Numbered from the stretch's first letter, positions 1 through 8,587 are shown. The stretch: 64,000 bases of DNA from Pseudomonas sp. Gutcm_11s (GCF_028649395.1 NZ_JAQSUW010000016.1:156669-220668); one strand, 5' to 3'. Notes: a model not told the origin generated them from the letters alone. A program made the numbers and translations.

Positions 1-1538
1 TCGGCGAGGACAATCGCTTCGGCGTGCGCGTCAACTTGGCCCAGCGCGAAGGCGAGACCAGCGTCGATGACGAAAGCAGCCACTTCACCCTGGCCGCCTT
101 CGGCCTGGACTTTCGCGGCGAGCGCCTGCGCCTCTCCACCGACTTCGGCTACCAGAAGCAGCGCGTCAACGAGGGCCGCTCCCCGGTTTATCTGACCGTG
201 GGCCCGGCGCTGGGCGGCAAGATTCCGGACGCCCCGGACTCGAAGACCAACTACGCCCAGCCCTGGAGCTGGTCGCAGCTCGAAGACACCTACGCGATGT
301 TCAACGCCGAGTACGATCTCAGCGACAACTGGACTGCCTACCTGGCTGCTGGCGGCAAGTACACGCGCGAAAACGGCATCTACGGCTCCTCCTACATCTA
401 TAGCTCGAGCGGCGCGACCCGCATCGGTCGCCTTTACTCGCCGCTCGACCAGGAGACCATCAGCACCGCCGCCGGCCTGCGTGGCAACCTGGTCACCGGC
501 CCGGTCAGCCACCAGCTCAATCTGGCGTACAACGGCCTGTGGCAGGAGAAGCGCAACGCCTACGAGTCGACCCTGGCGGCCAATCGCCGCTTCGGCAATC
601 TCTACGACCCGGTGGTCGTGGCGCCGCCGCCCGCGAATACCAAGGCCGGCGACATCAACGATCCGGACACCACCGCCAAGGTAGCGACGCGCAGCGTGGC
701 GATCTCCGACACCCTGGGCTTTCTCGATGACCGCATCCTGCTGACGCTGGGTGCGCGCCACCAGACCGTCGGCTCGGATGCCTGGAGCGCCCTCAATGGC
801 GCGCGCACCGCCAACTATCAGGAGAGCATCACCACGCCGGCCTATGGCCTGGTGATCAAGCCGACCGAGTACCTGTCGCTGTACGCCAACCGCATCGAAT
901 CGCTGCAGCAGGGGCAGACGGCGCCGAACACCGCCAACAACCCCGGTGAGATGTTCGCGCCCTACCGGGCCAAGCAGACCGAGGCCGGCATCAAGCTGGA
1001 CTGGGGCACCTATGGCGGCGGCCTGGGTATCTACGAGATCGAGCTGCCGCAGGGCGTGCTCGGTAGCGACAACACCTACCGGGTCGACGCGCAGCAGCGT
1101 AACCGTGGTGTGGAGCTGAACCTGTTCGGCGAACCGCTGGCCGGCCTGCGCGTGATCGCCGGCGGCACCTGGATCGACTCCGAACTCACTGGCGGCGCCA
1201 GTGGTACCGAGGGCAAGCGCGCGGTGGGTGTGCCGGAATTCCAGTTCAACCTGAGTGCCGACTGGGATGTGCCGGGCGTGCAGGGCCTGGCGCTCAACGG
1301 CATGCTGCTACGCACCGGCGGGCAGTACTACGACACGGCCAACATCTACAGCATCCCGGCCTGGACCCGCGTCGATCTGGGCGCCCGCTACGCCTTCGAG
1401 GTCGAGCAGCGTGAAGTGACCCTGCGGGCTGGCGTGGAGAACGTCGCCGGCAAGGACTACTGGGCCTCGACCAACGGCGGCTACCTGACCCAGGGCGCGC
1501 CGCGCACCTTCAAGGTGTCGGCTACCGTCGACTTCTGA
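1..1538 (+). CDS. TonB-dependent siderophore receptor, C-terminal part (5' truncated by window edge)
   Basis: The reading frame is open from the first bases of the window (codons begin at base 3), so the plug and first strands lie outside. About 510 residues of a 22-strand outer-membrane barrel are visible: alternating amphipathic strands rich in Tyr, Trp and Gly, and a terminal Phe in the last residues (SATVDF), the usual BAM recognition end. The stretch VDAQQRNRGVELNLFGEP and the ending (RAGVENVAGKDYW, then a GAPRTF-type last strand) are characteristic of ferrichrome/ferrioxamine-type TonB siderophore receptors. The ligand cannot be read from this part. An intrinsic terminator follows directly. 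It would import a ferric siderophore with TonB-ExbBD energy. Confidence 0.9.
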   Translation, partial: GEDNRFGVRVNLAQREGETSVDDESSHFTLAAFGLDFRGERLRLSTDFGYQKQRVNEGRSPVYLTVGPALGGKIPDAPDSKTNYAQPWSWSQLEDTYAMFNAEYDLSDNWTAYLAAGGKYTRENGIYGSSYIYSSSGATRIGRLYSPLDQETISTAAGLRGNLVTGPVSHQLNLAYNGLWQEKRNAYESTLAANRRFGNLYDPVVVAPPPANTKAGDINDPDTTAKVATRSVAISDTLGFLDDRILLTLGARHQTVGSDAWSALNGARTANYQESITTPAYGLVIKPTEYLSLYANRIESLQQGQTAPNTANNPGEMFAPYRAKQTEAGIKLDWGTYGGGLGIYEIELPQGVLGSDNTYRVDAQQRNRGVELNLFGEPLAGLRVIAGGTWIDSELTGGASGTEGKRAVGVPEFQFNLSADWDVPGVQGLALNGMLLRTGGQYYDTANIYSIPAWTRVDLGARYAFEVEQREVTLRAGVENVAGKDYWASTNGGYLTQGAPRTFKVSATVDF

Positions 1539-1553
1539 GTCGCGTTGCCACAT

Positions 1554-1585
1554 GAAAAAGGGCGCCCGCTGGCGCCCTTTTTCGT
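1554..1585. terminator. Bidirectional intrinsic terminator
   Basis: A perfect GGCGCC-CGCT-GGCGCC hairpin flanked by A5 on the left and T5 on the right. It serves the receptor gene on the plus strand and the convergent rlmG on the minus strand. Confidence 0.85.
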
Positions 1586-1598
1586 TTTCCCGGTTCGT

Positions 1599-2723
1599 TT
1601 ACTTGGTGGCCTTGAGCACCACGAACTTGGGATTGGCTGCGACCTGTTCGACGCCGCGGAACAGGCGCTTGAGCTTGGCGTGGTAGCCCAGGTGGCGGTT
1701 GCCGACGATCCACAGCTCGCCGCCGGTGACCAGCGCTGCGCGGGCCTGCTGGAACATGCGCCAGGCGAGGAAGTCGCCGACCACCTGCTGCTGGTGGAAG
1801 GGCGGGTTGCACAGCACCAGGTCGAGCGAGTCGGCGGGCTGGTCGGCCAGGCCGTCGGCGGCGCGGAAGGTGGCCGGACGCTCGCCGAGCGCCGCGCGCC
1901 AGTTTTCCTCGGCCGATTGCACGGCCATGTAGGACTCGTCCACCAGGGTCAGCTCCGCGGCTGGGTTGGCCTGGGCGAAGGCTATGGCCAGCACACCGTT
2001 GCCGCAGCCGAGGTCGGCCACCCGTTGCGCCTGCAGGCGTTTGGGCAGGTGCGGCAGGAAGGCGCGGGTGCCGATGTCCAGGCCCTCGCGGCAGAACACG
2101 TTGGCGTGGTTGACCAGCTCCAGGGCTGGCTTGTCGAGCCGGTAGCGGGTCGGGTAGGGCGAGGTCGGCGTCGGCCGGGCTTCGACCGTGGTCGTCAGCA
2201 GGCGCGCCTTCTTCACCGCCAGCGAGGCCTGCAGCGGGCCGATGTACTGCTCCATCAGCTCCCCCGCAGTGCGCGGCAGGTGCTTGATCATGGCGCCGGC
2301 GATCACCCTGGCGCCGGGCGCCAGCTGGCCCTGCAGGCGGATCAGCTGTTCCTCGAGCAGGGCCAGGGTCTTGGGTACGTGCAGCAGCACCAGGTCGAAC
2401 GGGCCCTGCGCGGTCTCGCTGGCCGGTACGAAGCGCACGCTGTCAGCGGGCAGGCCATTGCGCGCGAGGTTCTTCTGCAGGGCCAGGTGGCCCAGGTGCG
2501 AGTCGCCGCTGCTGGTCACCCGGCAATGCGCGGCCAGCGAGCAGGCCAGGGCGCCGAAGCCGTCGTTGAGCAGCAGCACACGGCTGTCCGCCGTCAGGCC
2601 CAGTTCGTGGACATGGGCGAGCAGGTACTCGTCGGCGGCGTCGAAGGCCTGCAGCGGCTCGTTGGCCATCTCCGGCTGGCGGATCAGGTCGAGCTGGGCG
2701 AAGGGGGTAGCGAGAATAGGCAT
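1599..2723 (-). CDS. rlmG: 23S rRNA (guanine-1835-N2)-methyltransferase RlmG
   Basis: A 374-residue SAM-dependent methyltransferase with the two-domain RsmC/RlmG layout: a degenerate N-terminal half and a catalytic C-terminal half. Motif I (ADLGCGNG) lies near residue 235 and the N2-guanine methylase signature NPPF near residue 306. The N-terminus (MPILATPFAQLDLIRQPE) resembles RlmG rather than RsmC. The frame stays open far upstream, but the ATG at 2723 gives the family length. The upstream extension lies antisense to fpr and is rejected. It would modify G1835 of 23S rRNA during 50S assembly. Divergent from fpr. Confidence 0.9.
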   Translation of the reverse strand: MPILATPFAQLDLIRQPEMANEPLQAFDAADEYLLAHVHELGLTADSRVLLLNDGFGALACSLAAHCRVTSSGDSHLGHLALQKNLARNGLPADSVRFVPASETAQGPFDLVLLHVPKTLALLEEQLIRLQGQLAPGARVIAGAMIKHLPRTAGELMEQYIGPLQASLAVKKARLLTTTVEARPTPTSPYPTRYRLDKPALELVNHANVFCREGLDIGTRAFLPHLPKRLQAQRVADLGCGNGVLAIAFAQANPAAELTLVDESYMAVQSAEENWRAALGERPATFRAADGLADQPADSLDLVLCNPPFHQQQVVGDFLAWRMFQQARAALVTGGELWIVGNRHLGYHAKLKRLFRGVEQVAANPKFVVLKATK

Positions 2724-2789
2724 GAAAACTGTCGGTGTTAGCCGCCGGCGCTTTGCGCCAGACTGCCGGGGTACGAGAAAGGGGAAAGT

Positions 2790-3566
2790 ATGACCGCCAG
2801 CGAAGAGAAGTTCACCCGCCAGACGCTCACCGAGGTGCGCGTCTGGTCGCCCAGCCTGTTCAGCCTGGTCTGTACCCGCGATGCCGGTTTCCGTTTCCGC
2901 GCCGGGCAGTTCGTCCGCCTGGGCGTGCGCAAGGCCAGCGGCTGCATCGTCTGGCGCGCCTACTCGATCGTCTCGGCGCCGCATGACGACTACCTGGAGT
3001 TTTTCTCCATCGTCGTGCCCGGTGGTGAGTTCACCAGCGAGCTGAGCCGTCTGGCGGCCGGCGACGAGCTGCTGGTGGAGAAGCAGGCCACCGGCTTCCT
3101 TACCCTCGACCGTTTCCCCGATGGCCGCGACCTGTGGCTGATCGGCACCGGCACCGGCCTCGCGCCGTTCCTCTCGATCCTGCAGGACCTCGAGGCCTGG
3201 CAGCGCTACGAGCGCATCCTGCTGGTCTACAGCGCCCGTGACCGTGGCGAGCTGGCCTACCAGGAGCTGATCGCCGAGCTGCCGCAACGCGAGTGGCTGG
3301 AGGGTGCGGGGCACAAGCTGCAGTACATCCCGGTGGTGACTCGCGAGCAGGTGCCCGGCGCACTCAACGCTCGGGTCACCACGCTGATCGAAAACGGCGA
3401 GCTGGAGCGCGCCGCCGGTCTGGCGCTGAGCCCCGAGCATTCGCGGGTGATGCTCTGCGGCAACCCGCAGATGATCGAAGACACCCGCGCTGTGCTCAAG
3501 GCTCGCGACATGCAGCTATCCTTGAGTCGCAGGCCCGGCGCCGTGGCGGTGGAGAACTACTGGTAG
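2790..3566 (+). CDS. fpr: Ferredoxin/flavodoxin--NADP+ reductase
   Basis: 258 residues, the usual bacterial FPR length. The FAD-binding motif RAYS is at residues 56-59 and the NADP-binding GTGTGLAPF at 119-127. A CGNP segment lies near the C-terminus, which ends in an aromatic residue (ENYW) that would stack on the flavin. It exchanges electrons between NADPH and ferredoxin or flavodoxin and usually supports Fe-S assembly and oxidative-stress defence. From memory it matches PA4615, the second FPR of P. aeruginosa, rather than the FinR-controlled PA3397 type. The ATG at 2790 follows GGGGAAAG. Divergently transcribed from rlmG with a 66-bp gap. Confidence 0.9.
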   Translation: MTASEEKFTRQTLTEVRVWSPSLFSLVCTRDAGFRFRAGQFVRLGVRKASGCIVWRAYSIVSAPHDDYLEFFSIVVPGGEFTSELSRLAAGDELLVEKQATGFLTLDRFPDGRDLWLIGTGTGLAPFLSILQDLEAWQRYERILLVYSARDRGELAYQELIAELPQREWLEGAGHKLQYIPVVTREQVPGALNARVTTLIENGELERAAGLALSPEHSRVMLCGNPQMIEDTRAVLKARDMQLSLSRRPGAVAVENYW

Positions 3567-3812
3567 AGCGGTTCGCGCCCGGCGTTAAGAATTGGTAACG
3601 CTTTGCCGCTTAGGGATTGGCGGCAGCACCGCTAGGATGGCCGTCCCTTTTTCCCTGATGGAACCCATGGACAGCGATTGTTGCCAGCCACCCCCGAGTG
3701 GCCTCCCTTCCTTCGACGCCCGCGCGCGTCACTCCCTGATTTCGCCTGAACGATACGCCCAGCGCCACGCCTGCCGTGCCCGCGCTGCGTCTACGCCTGC
3801 CCGGAGGAAAGC

Positions 3813-5372
3813 ATGATCTTCGAATGGATGGCCGACCCCACTGCGTGGCTCGGCCTGCTGACGCTGATCGTCCTGGAGATCGTCCTGGGCATCGACAACC
3901 TGGTGTTCATCGCGATCCTCGCCGACAAGCTGCCGCCGCACCTGCGTGACCGCGCGCGGCTGATCGGCCTGAGCCTGGCGCTGATCATGCGCCTGGGCCT
4001 GCTGGCCAGTATTTCCTGGTTGGTGACCCTGACCGAACCGCTGATCGAGGTGTTCGGCCACAGCTTCTCCGGGCGTGACCTGATCATGCTGTTCGGTGGT
4101 GTGTTCCTGCTGTTCAAGGCCACCATGGAGCTGCACGAGCGCCTCGAGGGCCGTACCCATCAGCCGGGCGGCAGCCGCACCTACGCGCTGTTCTGGCCGG
4201 TAGTGGCGCAGATCGTCGTGCTTGATGCTGTGTTCTCCCTCGACGCGGTGATCACCGCCGTGGGCATGGTCGAGCACCTGGAAGTGATGATGATCGCCGT
4301 GATCATCTCGATCGGCCTGATGATCGTCGCCAGCAAGCCGCTGACCGCCTTCGTCAACGCCCACCCGACAGTGATCATGCTGTGTCTGGGCTTCCTGATG
4401 ATGATCGGCTTCAGCCTCACCGCCGAAGGCCTGGGCTTCCATATTCCCAAGGGCTACCTGTACGCGGCCATCGGCTTCTCCATCCTCATCGAGGTGGCCA
4501 ACCAACTGGTGCGACACAAGCGCAAACGGCAGATGCAGAACGGCCGTGGCATGCGTGAGCGTACCGCCCACGCCGTGCTGCGCCTGCTTGGTGGCAAGGT
4601 CGAGGCCGACGAGGTGGGCGAGGAGATCGCCGACATGCTCGAGGGCGGCGCCGGCGAGGCCGCGCTGTTCGATCGTCGCGAACGGGTGATGATCCGTGGC
4701 GTGCTGGGCCTGGCCGAGCAGCCGATCACCGAGGTGATGACCGGGCGCATGGAGGTCGACCACATCGACCTGGGCCATGCCCCCGAGCAGATTCGCCAGG
4801 CCCTGCTGGAGTCGCCGCACTCGCGCCTGCTGGTGATCCGTGATGGCCAGGTGGACGAGCCGCTGGGCTTCGTACACAAGAAGGAGCTGCTCAAGGAACT
4901 GCTGGACCAGCGCGAGCCGGACATCGAGGGCCTGCTGCGCCAGCCGCTCAACCTACCGGACAGCTGTGCGGTGCTCGGCGCCCTGGAACAGATGCGCCAG
5001 GCCTCGACCCACGTGGCCTTCGTGGTCAACGAGTTCGGTGGCTTCGTCGGTCTGCTGACCCTGACCGACATCCTTGAGGCCATCGCCGGCGAGCTGCCGG
5101 ACGCCAGCGAGGTGGACGGCCCGGACATCGAGCCGGCGGGCGCCGGCTTCCGCGTCAGCGGTGCGCTCAACCTGACCCTGCTGCGTTCGCGCATCGGTCT
5201 ACAGGCCCAGGCCACCGAGGACTACCAGACCCTCGCCGGGCTGGTGATGAGCCTGCTCGACCGCCTGCCGGCGGTCGGTGATGAGGTGCAGTTCGCCGGC
5301 TGGCGCATGCGCGTGGAAGAGGTGCACGAACGGCGGGTCAACCGCCTGCTGCTCACCCGCGAGCAGCGGTGA
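3813..5372 (+). CDS. TerC family integral membrane protein with CBS pair and CorC_HlyC domain
   Basis: 519 residues, the length and architecture of E. coli YoaE/YegH. The first ~235 residues form about seven membrane helices of the TerC fold, with acidic membrane motifs EIVLGIDNLVF and DAVFSLDAVITAV that are typical of metal-handling TerC proteins. A tandem CBS region (about 290-420) and a C-terminal CorC_HlyC transporter-associated domain follow. The family is linked to Mn2+/metal export and tellurite resistance; the substrate here is not determinable. The start ATG is preceded by GGAGGAAAGC. A short ORF from upstream (in-frame ATGs at 3658 and 3667) ends in an ATGA overlap with this start. 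No yybP-ykoY-like leader was recognised. Confidence 0.88.
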   Translation: MIFEWMADPTAWLGLLTLIVLEIVLGIDNLVFIAILADKLPPHLRDRARLIGLSLALIMRLGLLASISWLVTLTEPLIEVFGHSFSGRDLIMLFGGVFLLFKATMELHERLEGRTHQPGGSRTYALFWPVVAQIVVLDAVFSLDAVITAVGMVEHLEVMMIAVIISIGLMIVASKPLTAFVNAHPTVIMLCLGFLMMIGFSLTAEGLGFHIPKGYLYAAIGFSILIEVANQLVRHKRKRQMQNGRGMRERTAHAVLRLLGGKVEADEVGEEIADMLEGGAGEAALFDRRERVMIRGVLGLAEQPITEVMTGRMEVDHIDLGHAPEQIRQALLESPHSRLLVIRDGQVDEPLGFVHKKELLKELLDQREPDIEGLLRQPLNLPDSCAVLGALEQMRQASTHVAFVVNEFGGFVGLLTLTDILEAIAGELPDASEVDGPDIEPAGAGFRVSGALNLTLLRSRIGLQAQATEDYQTLAGLVMSLLDRLPAVGDEVQFAGWRMRVEEVHERRVNRLLLTREQR

Positions 5373-5375
5373 AAA

Positions 5376-5407
5376 TGAAAACGGCGCCTGCGGGCGCCGT
5401 TTTTCTT
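5376..5407. terminator. Bidirectional intrinsic terminator (TerC gene / mscL)
   Basis: Perfect ACGGCGCC-TGCG-GGCGCCGT hairpin with A-rich left flank and T5 on the right, located between two convergent genes. Confidence 0.85.
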
Positions 5408-5418
5408 TGCGCGGATTC

Positions 5419-5829
5419 CTAGGGTTTCTGCTGGTTCTTCAGCAGATCGCGGATCTCCGTCAGCAGCACTTCCTCTGCAGTCGGCACCGGCGGTACGGTC
5501 GGGGCCTCGGCTTCCTCGCGCTTGAGTTTGTTGATCACCTTGACGCCCATGAAGATGGCGAAGGCGACGATGACGAAGTCGAGCACCGTCTGGATGAACT
5601 TGCCGTAGCTCAGCATCACGGCCGGAATGTCGCCTTCGGCGGCCTTGAGGGTGATGGCCAGGTCGGAGAAGTCGACCCCGCCGATCAGCAGGCCGATCGG
5701 CGGCATGACCACGTCACCGACGAATGAGCTGACGATCTTGCCGAACGCCGCGCCGATGATGATACCGACGGCCATGTCGACCACGTTGCCCTTGACCGCG
5801 AAGGCCTTGAACTCGTTGAGAATACCCAT
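5419..5829 (-). CDS. mscL: Large-conductance mechanosensitive channel MscL
   Basis: 136 residues, the normal MscL length. TM1 (about residues 15-45) carries the conserved pore stretch GNVVDMAVGIIIGAAFGKIV, TM2 spans about 76-100, and the charged C-terminal helix holds the usual TEIRDLL bundle motif. It forms a homopentameric inner-membrane pore that opens on severe membrane tension and releases solutes during hypo-osmotic shock. Monocistronic, convergent with the TerC gene. Confidence 0.96.
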   Translation of the reverse strand: MGILNEFKAFAVKGNVVDMAVGIIIGAAFGKIVSSFVGDVVMPPIGLLIGGVDFSDLAITLKAAEGDIPAVMLSYGKFIQTVLDFVIVAFAIFMGVKVINKLKREEAEAPTVPPVPTAEEVLLTEIRDLLKNQQKP

Positions 5830-5894
5830 GTTTCACTCCCTGGTTTCTGGTTATGGGCTGGAGTGTACCCCAGCACTGTTGCGCCTGCGGTGTG

Positions 5895-6140
5895 TCAGCC
5901 CCTGGCCTGGCGCAGGCGTGCGGCGATCTGGTCCTTGAGGGTCACCCGCTCGTTCTTCAGGGCATGCAGGGCCTGATCGTCCAGGGCGGCGCGGCCGTCC
6001 TCCACTTCATAGATGCGCTTGTCCAGGCTCTCGTAATGCTGCGCCTGCTGGGCGAAGTGCGCGTCGCTGGCGTACAGGGCCTGCAGCTGCTCGCGATACT
6101 CGGGGAATTCGCGGGCCAGGGGATGGTGTTCGAGTGGCAT
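5895..6140 (-). CDS. YdcH/DUF465 family small coiled-coil protein
   Basis: 81 residues. The N-terminus (MPLEHHPLAREFPEYREQ) and the pattern HFAQ..HYESLDKRIYEVEDG followed by LKNERVTLKDQI are diagnostic of DUF465/YdcH proteins, small two-helix hairpins found widely in proteobacteria. Function is unknown. It is divergent from a second, longer member of the same family at 6268, so this locus carries a diverged pair. The start codon is ATG behind GAGGAGGACC. Confidence 0.8.
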   Translation of the reverse strand: MPLEHHPLAREFPEYREQLQALYASDAHFAQQAQHYESLDKRIYEVEDGRAALDDQALHALKNERVTLKDQIAARLRQARG

Positions 6141-6198
6141 AGCGGGTCCTCCTCTTCGTACGTGTCCTGTTCAGCCTAGCCCAGTGGGCGAGGCAGCC

Positions 6199-6247
6199 TT
6201 GACCTCGGTCAATTGGGGCGGTGGCGTGGCTGGTTAAAATCTAACCA
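6199..6247 (+). promoter_or_regulatory. Putative FNR/ANR-type activated promoter of the downstream YdcH gene
   Basis: The dyad TTGAC-CTCG-GTCAA (6199-6212) matches the FNR/ANR consensus TTGAT-N4-ATCAA at 8 of 10 arm positions. A TAAAAT hexamer at 6235-6240 would be the -10 element. Taking that hexamer as -12 to -7 places +1 at 6247 and the dyad centre exactly at -41.5, the class II activator position of this regulator family. A second inverted repeat, TGGTTA-N5-TAACCA (6231-6247), overlaps the -10. This suggests oxygen-responsive expression, as inference. Confidence 0.6.
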
Positions 6248-6267
6248 TCTTTTCAGGAGTCATAACC

Positions 6268-6549
6268 ATGAAGAGCAACGCCCAGATCTTTCCTCAGGAG
6301 CTTCCCCGGCTGCGCATGGAGTTGCAGCGTCTACGTCAGAACGACATCCATTTCGCCCGCCTGGTCGAGCAGTTCGATGTGCTCGACGCCCGCATCGAGC
6401 GCATCGAGAGTGGCATGGAGCGGCTCGACGAGCTTTCCCTCGGGCGCCTGAAACGCTCTCGTCAGGTCTACCGCGACACCCTGGCCCGGCACTTCCATCG
6501 TGCCATCGGGCAGTGCTGTGGCTGTGGCAACGCCTGCGGTTCGCACTAA
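6268..6549 (+). CDS. YdcH/DUF465-like small protein with Cys-rich tail
   Basis: 93 residues. The body (LRMELQRLRQNDIHFARLVEQFD then LDARIERIESG) is a DUF465-type helical hairpin like the divergent neighbour. It has an extra C-terminal tail with the cluster CCGCGNAC, four Cys within eight residues, which could bind metal or respond to redox. The start ATG follows CAGGAGTCATAACC. The upstream region carries an FNR/ANR-like box at -41.5, so a role in low-oxygen or redox physiology is a reasonable guess. No biochemical function is known. It ends 9 bp from the convergent acetyltransferase gene. Confidence 0.75.
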   Translation: MKSNAQIFPQELPRLRMELQRLRQNDIHFARLVEQFDVLDARIERIESGMERLDELSLGRLKRSRQVYRDTLARHFHRAIGQCCGCGNACGSH

Positions 6550-6558
6550 CCGCCGTGC

Positions 6559-7050
6559 TCAGTGCAGCGGCGGGTTGACCAGGTAGCTGAGCAGTTCGGG
6601 CTCGTCATCCAGCCAGACCTGCCGCGAGCCTAGCGGCAGGGTGGCCAGCACGTTGCGCCAGAAGCCTGCTGCCGGCTCATCACCGGCATAGAAACGGACC
6701 AGCCAGGTACCGCCATCGTTCATTACCTGTTCTGCCAGGGCGCGGCCGATGCCCAGGCGCCGGTATTTCTTGAGGATGAACAGGTCGGCGAACTCGCGGG
6801 CATCGATGCCCGGCAGTTCGCTGCGCTCGATCAGCAGGAAGCCGGCGATGAAGCCATCGGCGAGGATCAGGTTGGCGCTCCACCCCTCATCGCTCCAGTA
6901 GCGCGCCAGGTGCGGCTCGTGGATATAGAAGCGGCCGTCGGCCTCGATCTCTTCCTCCTCCCAGTCCGACGACTCGTAGGCGTAGAACTGATAGAGGTTG
7001 GCGATCAGCGGTAGCTGGTCGACCGTGGTCGGGACAAGTTCGATCTGCAT
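6559..7050 (-). CDS. GNAT family N-acetyltransferase
   Basis: 163 residues. The acetyl-CoA binding motif A is RRLGIGRA (97-104; R/Q-x-x-G-x-G/A), preceded by the beta-4 strand FADLFILKKY and followed by a helix and the terminal strands (VRFYAGDEPAAGFWRNV). The substrate is unknown. The start ATG at 7050 is divergent from radA (7124) with a 73-bp shared upstream region, and the stop is only 9 bp from the end of the convergent YdcH gene. Confidence 0.82.
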   Translation of the reverse strand: MQIELVPTTVDQLPLIANLYQFYAYESSDWEEEEIEADGRFYIHEPHLARYWSDEGWSANLILADGFIAGFLLIERSELPGIDAREFADLFILKKYRRLGIGRALAEQVMNDGGTWLVRFYAGDEPAAGFWRNVLATLPLGSRQVWLDDEPELLSYLVNPPLH

Positions 7051-7123
7051 GGGCGGGCTCGCAAGGGCGACTAGGGGCGGTGCGGACGTTATTATCGCCG
7101 TTTTTCAGCGGGCGGAGATTTCC

Positions 7124-8488
7124 ATGGCCAAGGCCAAGCGCATGTATGGCTGCACCGAGTGCGGCTCCACCTTTCCCAAGTGGGCCGGGCAGTGCGGCGA
7201 GTGCGGGGCCTGGAATACCCTGACCGAGACCATGCTCGAGGCCGGCGCCGCGACGCCCAGCGGGCGTGGCGGCTGGGCCGGGCAGCAGGCGCAGATCAAG
7301 ACTCTGGCCGAGGTCAGCGTCGAGGAAGTGCCGCGCTTCTCCACCGTCTCCGGCGAGCTGGACCGCGTCCTCGGTGGCGGCCTGGTGGATGGCTCGGTGG
7401 TGCTGATCGGCGGCGATCCCGGCATCGGCAAGTCGACCATCCTGCTGCAGACCCTGTGCAATATCGCCCAGCGCCTGCCGGCCCTGTACGTCACCGGTGA
7501 GGAATCCCAGCAGCAGGTGGCCATGCGCGCGCGCCGGCTGGAGCTGCCGCAGGACAAGCTCAAGGTGATGACCGAGACCTGCATCGAATCGATCATCGAC
7601 GTGGCCCGCCGCGAGCAGCCCAAGGTGATGGTGATCGACTCGATCCAGACCATCTTCACCGAGCAGCTGCAGTCTGCCCCCGGCGGCGTGGCCCAGGTGC
7701 GCGAGAGCGCGGCGCTGCTGGTGCGCTTCGCCAAGCAGAGCGGCACGGCGATCTTCCTGGTCGGCCACGTGACCAAGGAGGGCGCCCTGGCCGGCCCGCG
7801 CGTGCTCGAGCACATGGTCGACACGGTGCTGTATTTCGAGGGCGAGTCCGACGGCCGCCTGCGCCTGCTGCGCGCGGTGAAGAACCGCTTCGGGGCGGTC
7901 AACGAACTGGGTGTGTTCGGCATGACCGACAAGGGCCTCAAGGAAGTCACCAATCCCTCGGCGATCTTCCTCACCCGCGCCCAGGAGGCAGTGCCCGGCA
8001 GCGTGGTGATGGCCACCTGGGAAGGCACCCGACCGATGCTGGTGGAGGTGCAGGCGCTGGTCGACACCAGCCATATGGCCAACCCCAAGCGGGTGACCCT
8101 GGGCCTGGATCAGAACCGCCTGGCCATGCTGCTGGCCGTGTTGCACCGCCACGGCGGCATTCCCACCTACGACCAGGATGTGTTCCTCAACGTGGTCGGC
8201 GGCGTGAAGGTGCTGGAGACCGCCTCCGACCTGGCGCTGATGGCGGCGGTGATTTCCAGCCTGCGCAACAAGCCGTTGCCGCACGACCTGCTGGTGTTCG
8301 GCGAGATCGGTCTGTCTGGCGAGATCCGCCCGGTGCCGAGCGGCCAGGAGCGTTTGAAGGAAGCGGCCAAGCACGGCTTCAAGCGCGCCATCGTGCCCAA
8401 GGGCAATGCGCCCAAGGAGGCGCCGCCGGGCCTGCAGATCATCGCGGTGACGCGTCTGGAGCAGGCGCTGGACGCTCTGTTCGAGTGA
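7124..8488 (+). CDS. radA: DNA repair protein RadA (branch-migration ATPase)
   Basis: 454 residues, the standard RadA length. A C4 zinc finger (C10, C13, C24, C27), Walker A GGDPGIGKST (96-105), the RadA-specific KNRFG motif (about 253-257) and a C-terminal Lon-like domain without the protease dyad are all present. It extends heteroduplex by branch migration with RecA during recombinational repair. The frame is open further upstream, but the ATG at 7124 yields the conserved start MAKAKRMYGC and avoids overlap with the divergent GNAT gene. Confidence 0.96.
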   Translation: MAKAKRMYGCTECGSTFPKWAGQCGECGAWNTLTETMLEAGAATPSGRGGWAGQQAQIKTLAEVSVEEVPRFSTVSGELDRVLGGGLVDGSVVLIGGDPGIGKSTILLQTLCNIAQRLPALYVTGEESQQQVAMRARRLELPQDKLKVMTETCIESIIDVARREQPKVMVIDSIQTIFTEQLQSAPGGVAQVRESAALLVRFAKQSGTAIFLVGHVTKEGALAGPRVLEHMVDTVLYFEGESDGRLRLLRAVKNRFGAVNELGVFGMTDKGLKEVTNPSAIFLTRAQEAVPGSVVMATWEGTRPMLVEVQALVDTSHMANPKRVTLGLDQNRLAMLLAVLHRHGGIPTYDQDVFLNVVGGVKVLETASDLALMAAVISSLRNKPLPHDLLVFGEIGLSGEIRPVPSGQERLKEAAKHGFKRAIVPKGNAPKEAPPGLQIIAVTRLEQALDALFE

Positions 8489-8569
8489 CGCCCCTGCGGC
8501 GCTCTGCCGCTGCCCGCGACCTGCGGCGCTTGCCGCAGATCAATCATTCGGTAACAGACGAGGAGGAGC

Positions 8570-8587
8570 ATGGGCCCGTGTTCATAA
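8570..8587 (+). other. Possible five-codon upstream ORF (MGPCS)
   Basis: A strong Shine-Dalgarno (AGGAGGAG) directly precedes an ATG opening only five codons before TAA. The stop lies 13 bp before the start of the 50-codon ORF at 8601. It may be a translational leader for that ORF, or the SD may belong to the pair as a coupled unit. Only sequence position supports this. Confidence 0.3.

Noticed and set aside
3567..3812. Mn2+-sensing yybP-ykoY riboswitch before the TerC gene
   Set aside because: I could not find the conserved core segments of that motif in the leader; only the metal-linked gene family suggested it.
8521..8540. CTGCGGC/GCCGCAG hairpin after radA as a terminator
   Set aside because: A stable stem but no T tract follows; it cannot be called an intrinsic terminator.
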